30,413 bases of DNA from Kiritimatiellales bacterium. Its GTDB lineage: Bacteria; Verrucomicrobiota; Kiritimatiellia; Kiritimatiellales; Pontiellaceae. Under the pieces are notes generated by a model, which saw nothing but the letters and a program-made list of their open reading frames with translations, ran no database searches and was not told the DNA's origin. The stretch is from NCBI GenBank assembly GCA_015486775.1, contig WFRA01000098.1, forward strand, positions 1 through 30,413, written 5' to 3'. Below, in pieces: positions 15,577-30,413 of this stretch. Positions within the stretch are counted from its first letter, which is position 1. Each line of letters begins with the position of its first letter. The position numbers and the translations under genes are program-made.

Positions 15577-16272
15577 ATGGCTATGCACGGGAAAAAATAT
15601 AGGAGTGTAGCGGAAAAGGTAAAGCACGACGCCGACTATAGCGTTGCCGATGCAATTTCTTTCTTGCAGGAAAATCCTACCGCAAATTTTGACGAAACAT
15701 TCGAGATGGCCTTCCGGATGGGGGTCGATCCCTCCAAGTCCGACCAGGCCATCCGCTCCACTGTGGCGCTGCCGCATGGAACCGGAAAGGATGTCCGCGT
15801 GATCGTCTTCGCCACCGGCGATGCGGCAAGCGCGGCCCGCGATGCGGGAGCGGCCGAGGTGGGCTTCGAGGACCTGATCGCCAAGATCCAGGGGGGCTGG
15901 ATGGATTTCGACGCGGCCGTGGCCACGCCGGAAGCCATGAAGGAAGTCCGCAAGGTGGCGCGCGTCCTCGGGCCGCGCGGCCTGATGCCGAATCCGAAAA
16001 CCGGAACCGTGACCGACGACACCGCCGCGGCGGTAAACCAGCTCAAGGCGGGTCGGGTCGAGTTCCGGATGGACCGCAACGGAAACATCATGGTGCCTTT
16101 TGGCAAGCGTTCTTTCGCGGGGGAAGCCCTCGCCGAGAACGCCAAGGCACTCGTGGATGCCATTCACGGGGCGCGTCCGGCAAGTGCCAAGGGCACCTAC
16201 ATCAAGCGCGCCACCATTTCATCGACCATGGGTCCCGGATTGCGGGTTTCCCTCAAGGAAATCTCTGAATAG
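15577..16272 (+). CDS. rplA: Ribosomal protein L1
   Basis: A 231-residue protein forming the L1 stalk, which helps release deacylated tRNA. The conserved GPRGLMPNPKTGTVT segment lies near residues 130-145, and the C-terminal TISSTMGPGLRV is typical. It starts five bases after the rplK stop, and its ribosome site GAGGTGG lies inside the end of rplK, suggesting translational coupling. A second ATG six bases in is possible. Confidence 0.96.
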   Translation: MAMHGKKYRSVAEKVKHDADYSVADAISFLQENPTANFDETFEMAFRMGVDPSKSDQAIRSTVALPHGTGKDVRVIVFATGDAASAARDAGAAEVGFEDLIAKIQGGWMDFDAAVATPEAMKEVRKVARVLGPRGLMPNPKTGTVTDDTAAAVNQLKAGRVEFRMDRNGNIMVPFGKRSFAGEALAENAKALVDAIHGARPASAKGTYIKRATISSTMGPGLRVSLKEISE

Positions 16273-16290
16273 GAAGGGTTGGACAATACA

Positions 16291-16818
16291 ATGAAACCTG
16301 AAAACAAAGATATTAGACCGGAAAAAAAATCGATCGCCGCGGAGCTTGACGAGCGGGTATCGGGCGCGCTCTACATGATCCTCGCGGATTATACCGGCAT
16401 GGACATGCCGCAGACCACCGAGCTGAAGAAGAGCCTGCGTGCTAGCGACGCCTCCTTCAATGTCGTCAACAACCGCTTGCTCAACCGCGCGCTCAACGGT
16501 GAGGTGGCCGACCTGCTCAAGGGGCAGACTGCCATGATCTACGGTAGCGGGGATGTGGTCGAGGTCGCCAAGATCATCAAGAAGTTTTCCGCACAGAACA
16601 AAACCGCAACCGTGAAGGGCGGCTATCTCGAAGGCAAGGTAATTACGGGCGATCAAGTGATCGAGCTCGCGAAGCTGCCCTCGAAGGATGTGCTGCGCGC
16701 CATGTTGCTGGGCACCTTGCAGGCTCCTTGCAGCCAGCTGGTGGGTGTGCTGGATCAGAAGGTGGCATCGCTGGTGTACGTACTGGATGCGGCGAGGGCA
16801 AAAAAAGAAGAAGCGTAG
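16291..16818 (+). CDS. rplJ: Ribosomal protein L10
   Basis: A 175-residue protein that anchors L7/L12 dimers on the ribosome. The body contains the family's YTGMDMPQTTELKKSLR segment and a C-terminal helix ending in KKEEA that binds L12. I chose the ATG at 16291 over an upstream TTG because AGGAAGGG then has a usable, if long, spacing. The gap after rplA is only 18 bases, so no classical L10 leader fits there. Confidence 0.95.
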   Translation: MKPENKDIRPEKKSIAAELDERVSGALYMILADYTGMDMPQTTELKKSLRASDASFNVVNNRLLNRALNGEVADLLKGQTAMIYGSGDVVEVAKIIKKFSAQNKTATVKGGYLEGKVITGDQVIELAKLPSKDVLRAMLLGTLQAPCSQLVGVLDQKVASLVYVLDAARAKKEEA

Positions 16819-16854
16819 CAGTTTTATTAAATTGGAAGTCTAAGGAGAAATACA

Positions 16855-17277
<423 letters not shown>

Positions 17278-17306
17278 CCCTCTGTCTGCTTGAATTCCAA
17301 TTAAGC

Positions 17307-17368
17307 GCCATCCCGCAAGGGGTGGCATGTAGAGATTGTTCCCCTTTGAGTTTTTCAGAGGGGAACAA
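17307..17368 (+). promoter_or_regulatory. Paired hairpins between rplL and rpoB
   Basis: A short hairpin GCCATCCC-GCAA-GGGGTGGC (17307-17326, one G-T wobble) is followed by a perfect 10-bp stem TTGTTCCCCT/AGGGGAACAA with a 13-base loop (17336-17368). There is no T-run downstream. In many bacteria this gap holds an attenuator or RNase III site that lowers rpoBC relative to ribosomal genes; the same role is inferred here. Confidence 0.65.
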
Positions 17369-17400
17369 GCGTGTTTCCAATATAAACCTGAAGGTGCTGG

Positions 17401-21162
<3,762 letters not shown>

Positions 21163-21209
21163 TCCCCGCTTGTTCGGCAAACCATATTTAGATTGCAGGA
21201 GGAACTTCG

Positions 21210-25391
<4,182 letters not shown>

Positions 25392-25471
25392 TCCGCCTTT
25401 GCGCAGAGCGCTTTTCCCCTTTCGCCTCGCACCGCGTCCATCGGCAGGGCGTGGCGCGGTGCGGCGTATTT

Positions 25472-25488
25472 TTTCCAAGCTCTGGAAA
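25472..25488. repeat. TTCCA-N5-TGGAA palindrome before grpE
   Basis: TTTCCA-AGCTC-TGGAAA, exact arms plus a flanking T-A pair. It lies in the 114-base gap between rpoC and grpE, 18 bases before the grpE start, and would be in the grpE leader if the two are co-transcribed. Confidence 0.7.
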
Positions 25489-25505
25489 CAACGAGGATTC
25501 TGGCT

Positions 25506-26069
25506 ATGGCAAAGAAAGACAAGACCCCGGAGGAAGAGATCGGCGAAGAGGTTGCCGAGGAGGCTCTTCCCGACACCGAAACCATCGAAGAGGAGATGGT
25601 CGAACCGGCCGAAGAGGAGGACGAGTCGCTGCGCGACCAGTTTGTCCGCCTTCAGGCCGACTTCGCCAACTTCCGCAACCGCACCCAGCGCGAGCGGCTG
25701 GAGCTCTACCAGCGCGCCAACGAGGATCTCCTGCTCGAAATCCTCCCCGTGCTCGACCACTACGAACTCGGCTTGCAGACCGCCGAACAGCAGGAGACCG
25801 ATCCCGCGGTGCTCGACGGCTTCAAACTGGTCTACGACCAGTTCCAGAACGTGCTCGACAAGTTCAACCTCAAGCCGATCGATGCCGTGGGCGAGCAGTT
25901 CGACCCCCACCGGCACGAGGCGCTCACCCACATGCCGTCGGACGAATACCCCGCCGAGGTTTGCTCGAACCAGATCCGCCGGGGCTACCTCTTCGGCGAC
26001 AAGCTCCTGCGTCCCGCCCAGGTCGTCGTCTCCTCCGGCCCGCCCGAAGCCGCAGGGAACGGGGAATAG
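25506..26069 (+). CDS. grpE: Nucleotide exchange factor GrpE
   Basis: A 187-residue protein that releases ADP from DnaK. An acidic, disordered N-terminus (to about residue 40) is followed by the long dimer helix (RLQADFANFRNRTQRERLEL onward). The beta domain then carries FDPHRHEALTHM and the family ending RGYLFGDKLLRPAQVVVS. GAGG lies nine bases before the ATG. dnaJ begins three bases after its stop. Confidence 0.96.
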   Translation: MAKKDKTPEEEIGEEVAEEALPDTETIEEEMVEPAEEEDESLRDQFVRLQADFANFRNRTQRERLELYQRANEDLLLEILPVLDHYELGLQTAEQQETDPAVLDGFKLVYDQFQNVLDKFNLKPIDAVGEQFDPHRHEALTHMPSDEYPAEVCSNQIRRGYLFGDKLLRPAQVVVSSGPPEAAGNGE

Positions 26070-26072
26070 GTT

Positions 26073-27239
26073 ATGGCCGAAAAGCGCGACTACTACGAAA
26101 TTCTCGGGGTTTCAAAAACGGCCTCGGCGGACGAGATCAAAAAGGCCTACCGCAAGGTGGCCATGAAGTTCCACCCCGACCGCAACCCCGGCGATGCCGC
26201 CGCCGAGGAGAGCTTCAAGGAGGCCTCCGAGGCCTACGAGGTTTTGAGCGATGCCGACAAAAAGGCGCGCTACGACCAGTTCGGCCACCAGGCCTTTGCG
26301 CCGGGTGGCGGATTCGGTGGCGGATTCGGTGGTGGGTTCCACGATGCCTCTGATATTTTCGAGCAGGTCTTCGGCGGCGGATTCAACATCAACGATCTCT
26401 TTGGTGGGGGCGGCGGGCGCCGCCGCCGCAACGGCCCGGCGCGCGGTTCCGACCTGCGCTACGACCTGGATGTGGATTTCGAGGAAGCCGCGCTCGGCTC
26501 GCACCGCACCATTACCCTGCCCGTCAGCGAACCGTGCGACCACTGCAAGGGCAGCGGCGCGCAGCCGGGTACCTCCAAGCAAACCTGCCCAACTTGCCGT
26601 GGTCAGGGTCAGGTGCAGGCTGGCGGCGGATTCATCCAGTTTTCCCAGACCTGCCCCACCTGCGGCGGCGCGGGCGAAACCATCTCCACCCCCTGCGGTG
26701 CCTGCAACGGCGCGGGTAGCATCAAGCGGCGCCAAAAGCTCAAGCTGCGGATTCCGGCGGGGGTTGAATCCGGCTCGCGCCAGCGGCTCCCCGGCAAGGG
26801 CGAGGCCGGCATGCGCGGCGGACCGCCCGGCGACCTCTTCATTGTCTTCCACGTGCGCGACCACGACTTCTTCAAGCGCAGCGACCTCGATATCTACTGC
26901 GAAGTCCCCGTGCCCTTCCACATCGCCATGCTCGGCGGCGAGATCGAGGTGCCCACCATCCACGGCGGCGCCAAGCTCAAGATTCCATCGGGAACCCAGA
27001 GTGGCAAGATATACCGCCTGCGTGGGCAGGGCATAGCCGACGCCGCCCACGGCGGCGGCAAGGGCGACCAGAACGTCATGGTCGAGATCGAAGTGCCTTC
27101 CCGCCTCTCCGGCAAGGAGAAAAAGGCGATGAAGGAGCTGTGCGACCAGCTCCACGACAACCACTTCGAGCTTTCCGCCAAAATGAAGAAGACCGCCCAG
27201 AAATTCTACGAGCGCAAGCGCAAGCTCGAAGCGGAGTAG
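26073..27239 (+). CDS. dnaJ: Chaperone DnaJ
   Basis: A 388-residue type I J-protein that delivers substrates to DnaK and stimulates its ATPase. The J domain is residues 1-70 with HPD at 34-36. A Gly/Phe region (about 75-120) with GGGFGGGFG repeats follows. The zinc domain with four CxxCxGxG-type motifs runs from about 155 to 217, and C-terminal substrate-binding domains follow. It is three bases downstream of grpE, so the two are co-transcribed; dnaK is not in the window. It is distinct from the zinc-less CbpA-type protein at 1966-2892. Confidence 0.97.
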   Translation: MAEKRDYYEILGVSKTASADEIKKAYRKVAMKFHPDRNPGDAAAEESFKEASEAYEVLSDADKKARYDQFGHQAFAPGGGFGGGFGGGFHDASDIFEQVFGGGFNINDLFGGGGGRRRRNGPARGSDLRYDLDVDFEEAALGSHRTITLPVSEPCDHCKGSGAQPGTSKQTCPTCRGQGQVQAGGGFIQFSQTCPTCGGAGETISTPCGACNGAGSIKRRQKLKLRIPAGVESGSRQRLPGKGEAGMRGGPPGDLFIVFHVRDHDFFKRSDLDIYCEVPVPFHIAMLGGEIEVPTIHGGAKLKIPSGTQSGKIYRLRGQGIADAAHGGGKGDQNVMVEIEVPSRLSGKEKKAMKELCDQLHDNHFELSAKMKKTAQKFYERKRKLEAE

Positions 27240-27348
27240 GGACGGGACTGGATCGGTGGATTGCTGGATGAAGGGATTAGGGGCAAGGAGTTACTCGTCT
27301 TTCCCTCCCAATAATCCAACAATCCCTCTATCCAATAATCCATTTAGT
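27240..27348. repeat. GGATnnTTGGA-type repeat cluster after dnaJ
   Basis: Beginning right after the dnaJ stop, this spacer contains GGATCGGTGGATTGCTGGAT on the plus strand. Toward rsmE, the minus strand reads GGATTATTGGATAGAGGG and then TTGTTGGATTATTGGG. The units resemble the core of the GCCTTGC elements and form an imperfect inverted arrangement. No terminator is evident. Confidence 0.5.
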
Positions 27349-27350
27349 TC

Positions 27351-28064
27351 ATGAGAATCAATTCGCTAGTCGAAGCCGGTGGGCTGGAGAAGGAACTGGT
27401 GGTTCTTCCTCCGGAGGAGTCGCACCATCTCGCGCGGGTGCTGCGCGTCCAGCCCGGCCAGGAAATAACCCTCTTCGACGGACTCGGCGGCGTGGCCGAA
27501 GCAACCGTCGAAACCGTCTCCAAGACCGCCGTCGCAGCGCGGGTTTCCAAGCGCTGGAAAGTCCCAAGGCCCAGAATCGAAATCGACCTGATCCAAGCCG
27601 TCCCCAAGCCCGACCGCTGGGAGCTCGTGCTTCAAAAAGCCGTCGAGCTCGGTGCAACCACCATCCGGCCAATCCTCACCCGACACACCGAATCCAGACC
27701 CAACCCCAAAAAGCAGGCACGCTGGAAAAAGATCGTCCTCAACGCCGCGCAGCAGTGCGAAGTCCGCTGGCTGCCCGACCTCCAACCTTTGGAAAAATTC
27801 GATGCCGTTCTTCCAACCCTTGGAAGCTACGACCTCGTATTGATCGGCTCGCTCTACGACGGGGCAAAGCCCTTCCGCGAGGTTCCGATGGCTGGAAAAA
27901 AGCGCGTGGCGCTCCTGATCGGCCCCGAAGGCGACTTTTCCCAAGAGGAAGTGGATGCCGCCGTTCAGGCCGGCGCCGTCCCCGTCAGCTTCGGCGACCG
28001 CATCCTCCGGACGGAAACCGCCGCCATCTTCGGCCTCGCCGTCCTCGCTTACGAGTTACTGTAG
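27351..28064 (+). CDS. rsmE: 16S rRNA m3U1498 methyltransferase RsmE
   Basis: A 237-residue SPOUT-class methyltransferase acting on U1498 of 16S rRNA with S-adenosylmethionine. The N-terminal PUA-like domain contains SHHLARVLRVQPGQEITLFDG. The knotted catalytic domain contains QKAVELGAT, IGPEGDFS (about 189-196) and the trefoil-knot segment GDRILRTETAA (about 216-226). Length is typical. No strong ribosome site precedes the ATG. Four TTCCA-N5-TGGAA palindromes lie inside the gene in all three phases, apparently in variable surface positions rather than motifs. Confidence 0.93.
   Translation: MRINSLVEAGGLEKELVVLPPEESHHLARVLRVQPGQEITLFDGLGGVAEATVETVSKTAVAARVSKRWKVPRPRIEIDLIQAVPKPDRWELVLQKAVELGATTIRPILTRHTESRPNPKKQARWKKIVLNAAQQCEVRWLPDLQPLEKFDAVLPTLGSYDLVLIGSLYDGAKPFREVPMAGKKRVALLIGPEGDFSQEEVDAAVQAGAVPVSFGDRILRTETAAIFGLAVLAYELL
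27544..27560. repeat. TTCCA-N5-TGGAA palindrome in rsmE (1)
   Basis: TTTCCA-AGCGC-TGGAAA, exact arms plus an outer T-A pair. The codons read V-S-K-R-W-K. Confidence 0.7.
27780..27794. repeat. TTCCA-N5-TGGAA palindrome in rsmE (2, one mismatch)
   Basis: CTCCA-ACCTT-TGGAA, encoding L-Q-P-L-E, in a different phase from copy 1. Confidence 0.5.
27810..27826. repeat. TTCCA-N5-TGGAA palindrome in rsmE (3)
   Basis: CTTCCA-ACCCT-TGGAAG, exact arms plus an outer C-G pair, encoding L-P-T-L-G-S in the third phase. It is only 15 bases from the end of copy 2. Confidence 0.7.
27884..27898. repeat. TTCCA-N5-TGGAA palindrome in rsmE (4, one mismatch)
   Basis: TTCCG-ATGGC-TGGAA, encoding V-P-M-A-G-K in the same phase as copy 1. 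Confidence 0.45.
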
Positions 28065-28161
28065 GCACCAAGCCAAAAGTAGAAGCCGAGCGCGGATTCC
28101 GGCGAATCAACCACTGGAGAGACATGGGGAAGCTCGCCAAAACTTAAAAAGTATTTCTCTC

Positions 28162-28180
28162 CCTCCTCCGAAGGAGGGGG
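28162..28180. other. Hairpin between rsmE and lipoprotein gene
   Basis: CCTCCTCC-GAA-GGAGGGGG forms an 8-bp stem with one G-T wobble, about 100 bases past the rsmE stop. No T-run follows, so it is at best a weak terminator. The rest of the 204-base gap shows nothing clear. Confidence 0.35.
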
Positions 28181-28268
28181 AGGAGACTTTGCCTTCCGCC
28201 CTTGACCAGAAACTTGCAATCGAGTACAAACCCCCAACCAACCGGAGACTGCGTCCCCAGTTTTAACA

Positions 28269-28991
28269 ATGGGAAAAACATCCACCAGACCCGGATTTTC
28301 CAACTGGCTAACGGCGGTCAGCCTGCTACTGCTGGTCGCTGGTTGTTCCTCTTTGGAAAGGAACGGGCAAGTCCTGTTTGCAACAGACTTTTCCGGTACG
28401 GATGATCTCGCCTCCACATGGCATTGGGAGGGTCGCGGGCGAATTGGGCTCGACCACGGACGGCTGGCCTTACAGGAGGAGAATGGCGACGGGCTTGTTT
28501 TGTGGCTCCGGCAGGATGTTCCGGCGGACATGCGGCTGCAATTCGATCTCTCGTTTAGCAACAACCGGGGCATCGGGGTTTTCTTTGTCGCGGCCAAGGG
28601 AACGAACGGCGAAGACATTCTGACGGGTGGGCGGGACGGAAAATACAACCTGTACACCAAGGGGAGGATCAACTGCTACGGAATCTCGCTCCACCGCTAT
28701 TTTCCCGACGGGCGGCACAACCCGGGTTCCAATATCCGGAAAAACAGCGGTTTCCATCGGGGTAGCCATGCCGAGCCCGACCCGGTGCCGGAGGCAAACC
28801 GAACGTATCGCATCAAGATGGAAAAGCGGGGGAACCGCCTCCGCCTGTGGGTGGACGGAAACCTCGTCCACGACTGGATCGACGACGGCACGCACGGCAA
28901 GCCATTGGCGGACGGGAAGATTGGTTTCCGAATACGCGGGGATCGGTCGTGCATCATGTATCTCGACAACATAGTCGTTTCTTCCCTCTAG
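28269..28991 (+). CDS. DUF1961-family lipoprotein
   Basis: A 240-residue predicted lipoprotein. The signal peptide ends in the lipobox VAGC with Cys26, so it is probably membrane-anchored. The mature part resembles DUF1961 (YesU-like) proteins, which have a concanavalin-like beta-sandwich fold and occur in pectin/rhamnogalacturonan-use loci. Supporting segments are the CYGISLHRYFPDG stretch, the NIRKNSGFH motif (about 157-165), the adjacent DPVPE, and the C-terminal IGFRIRGDRSCIMYLDNIVV. The ribosome site is weak. It converges with the AraC-type gene 53 bases away. Substrate binding is inferred from the fold and no catalytic residues can be named. Confidence 0.8.
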   Translation: MGKTSTRPGFSNWLTAVSLLLLVAGCSSLERNGQVLFATDFSGTDDLASTWHWEGRGRIGLDHGRLALQEENGDGLVLWLRQDVPADMRLQFDLSFSNNRGIGVFFVAAKGTNGEDILTGGRDGKYNLYTKGRINCYGISLHRYFPDGRHNPGSNIRKNSGFHRGSHAEPDPVPEANRTYRIKMEKRGNRLRLWVDGNLVHDWIDDGTHGKPLADGKIGFRIRGDRSCIMYLDNIVVSSL

Positions 28992-29044
28992 TTGTCCCGG
29001 GCGATCAGCGCCGAGTTTGCGGAGGGGTAGCGCGGCGCGCCTGC

Positions 29045-29983
29045 CTATGCTCCCCCGGATTTTTTCCAATGGTTGCGGCGGTACAGGGTTGGCGACACGC
29101 CAAAGGTTTTCCTGAAGACGCTGGAAAAGTAGTGCTGGTTGTTGAAGTGCAGGCTGAAGCTGATCTGCTTGATGGTGAAGTCGGTGTTGATAAGCAGCCA
29201 TGCCGCCCTTTTCATCTTGCGTTCGGCGATGTAGGCCATGGGGGTGGTGCCGGCGTGCTCTTTAAACAACCGGTGCAGGTAGCTTTTGCCGATGGCGCAT
29301 GATTCCGCGATCTGTCCGATGTCGACGATGCTCTCGAAGTTTTTTTCGATATGGTTTTTGCAGCGAAGAAACGTGGCCTGGGACGGGGAGACATGGACAT
29401 GTCTCTCGTTTTCGCTTGCGAGTTTGAGCAGCAGGATCTTGAGGTAGGCATCGCAGATCGTCTGGTAGTGGTCGCCCCGCTCGATGCATTCGTCGGCAAT
29501 GTTTTCGAACAGCACCTGTATCTGCGAGGGATGGGCGGTGTGTATCACGCTTGTCCCCCTGAAAATCCTTTTGTGGATTTCACCCGCCTCCCTGCCGGTA
29601 TAGTGTATGTAGAGGTTGCTCCACGGCGTTTCGGATGAGCATTTGATTTCGCTCAGCTTCTTGGGTGCCAGCCCGTAGATGGATCCGGCGGTGCTTGTGC
29701 GCATGCCGCCGGAGCTTTCTATGGTTGCGGAACCGCTCACGGTGTACACCAGCCGGTAAAAGGGGTAGTGCTTGAAGCGGTAGCTGAACCCCTTGGTGTT
29801 GGTTGTTCGCCCGGCGTAGATTATGGCAAACTCGCAATCCAGGCTCCTTCCGTCGAAGCATGATCCGCCTTCCGCAGAAATAACGTAGGTTTCCGCCAGT
29901 TGCTTTTCCTCCTCCGTCATGCAGGTGTCGGCGAGATGCCGGAGGTCGTCGAGCCGGGGGGGATTGTTTTGTTTTGCTTTCAT
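29045..29983 (-). CDS. AraC-family transcriptional regulator
   Basis: A 312-residue regulator. The N-terminal part (about 50-150) looks like an AraC-type sugar-sensing cupin (RFKHYPFYRLVYTVSGSATI). The C-terminal DNA-binding domain (about 210-303) has two helix-turn-helix units: DIGQIAESCAIGKSYLHRLF and TIKQISFSLHFNNQHYFSSV, followed by FRKTFGVSPTLYRR. I chose the ATG at 29983; the in-frame extension back to 30151 looks non-coding and spans palindromes that could be operators. Together with the neighbouring DUF1961 lipoprotein it suggests control of a carbohydrate-use locus, which is inference. Confidence 0.9.
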   Translation of the reverse strand: MKAKQNNPPRLDDLRHLADTCMTEEEKQLAETYVISAEGGSCFDGRSLDCEFAIIYAGRTTNTKGFSYRFKHYPFYRLVYTVSGSATIESSGGMRTSTAGSIYGLAPKKLSEIKCSSETPWSNLYIHYTGREAGEIHKRIFRGTSVIHTAHPSQIQVLFENIADECIERGDHYQTICDAYLKILLLKLASENERHVHVSPSQATFLRCKNHIEKNFESIVDIGQIAESCAIGKSYLHRLFKEHAGTTPMAYIAERKMKRAAWLLINTDFTIKQISFSLHFNNQHYFSSVFRKTFGVSPTLYRRNHWKKSGGA

Positions 29984-29992
29984 GTTGTATTT

Positions 29993-30039
29993 TCCATCGA
30001 TGGATGGAATCCAGACGATATGTGCATCATAGTGTACAC
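29993..30039. promoter_or_regulatory. Palindromes upstream of AraC-type gene
   Basis: TCCATCGATGGA (29993-30004) is a perfect 12-bp palindrome nine bases before the ATG. GTGTACAC (30032-30039) is a second. They could be autoregulatory operators, or the first could affect ribosome access. AraC proteins usually bind direct repeats, so another regulator is possible. Confidence 0.35.
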
Positions 30040-30357
30040 AGTGCCGCCAGGGGTGCAAGCGGTCTTTGCCTTGGAAAGGTCGGTTGAACAGGTAGTTTCC
30101 CCCTTGTTCTAGGTTGCCGACTCTTGGCGGGGAGGGCAGGATGTTGTACATATTTGAAAGGATAGTGACAAAGTTTCCCTGTCGGGTTTCCGGTCTGGAA
30201 TGGTAGACTGGGTGTTCGGTTTAGATTCTCCGAAAAGAGGATGATGGGTGTCCAAGGATAGGAAAAGTCGGAAGGCTTGAACTGTGAATGGAACTGGCGC
30301 GGCAAAAATTTAATGGCATAGGAATTGTATTGTTTGGGAAGCAAGGGATGGATAGGC

Positions 30358-30391
30358 GCAGGTGTATGCGTAGGTTGACGCGAAGCGAGCC
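30358..30391 (+). repeat. 33-bp repeat shared with window left end
   Basis: It contains GTATGCGTAGGTTGACGCGA as at 1479-1511, then AGCGAGCC with one extra base. The same orientation and flanking GGATGGA indicate a dispersed intergenic repeat. Confidence 0.75.
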
Positions 30392-30413
30392 CTCTGGGGC
30401 TTCCGTGCAGCAT

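Larger units (their letters stand above)
29984..30413. other. Upstream region of the AraC-type gene
   Basis: No gene is visible. It contains two perfect palindromes near the AraC start, the 12-bp TCCATCGATGGA (29993-30004) and the 8-bp GTGTACAC (30032-30039), and a repeat shared with 1479-1511 at the far end. No clear promoter was found; a gene beyond the window may be divergent. Confidence 0.6.

Noticed and set aside
16261..16290. L10 leader RNA upstream of rplJ
   Set aside because: Only 18 bases separate rplA and rplJ. There is no room for the classical structure outside rplA, and I saw no match.

Overview
The window looks like a chromosomal segment of a free-living, GC-rich Gram-negative bacterium of the PVC superphylum, most likely Kiritimatiellota (Pontiella-like). 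This is inference. It rests on the EF-Tu switch I variant, a giant secreted beta-helix/PKD protein, a DUF1961 lipoprotein next to an AraC-type regulator, and abundant short intergenic repeats. No 16S rRNA gene is present to settle it.

Layout. Positions 1-1115 hold no convincing gene but several repeats. A minus-strand block follows: an orphan addiction-module antitoxin (1131-1367), then a probable stress operon read right to left: three small heat-shock proteins (4296 to 2956), a CbpA-type J-domain co-chaperone and a YggT-family membrane protein. argH lies upstream on the same strand. Divergent from argH is a 1977-residue secreted protein made of four beta-helix modules separated by PKD-like domains (6266-12199).

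The core is a classical translation/transcription cluster on the plus strand: tRNA-Thr, tuf, rpmG, tRNA-Trp, secE, nusG, rplK, rplA, rplJ, rplL, rpoB, rpoC (12654-25391). It is followed by grpE, dnaJ and rsmE. A strong tRNA-type promoter candidate precedes tRNA-Thr, and a strong hairpin separates rplL from rpoB. The right end carries a DUF1961 lipoprotein and a convergent AraC-family regulator, which suggests a carbohydrate-use locus continuing beyond the window.

The most notable unexplained signal is a dispersed palindrome, TTCCA-N5-TGGAA. I found seven exact and four one-mismatch copies, where about 0.03 exact copies are expected by chance in 30.4 kb. Six of the seven exact copies extend to a further complementary base pair whose identity differs between copies, which points to selection for inverted symmetry or a hairpin. 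Four copies sit inside rsmE in all three reading frames. A second family, a ~55 bp element starting GCCTTGC, lies just past stop codons, and one copy supplies the last codons of the antitoxin gene. Other repeats link the two ends of the window.
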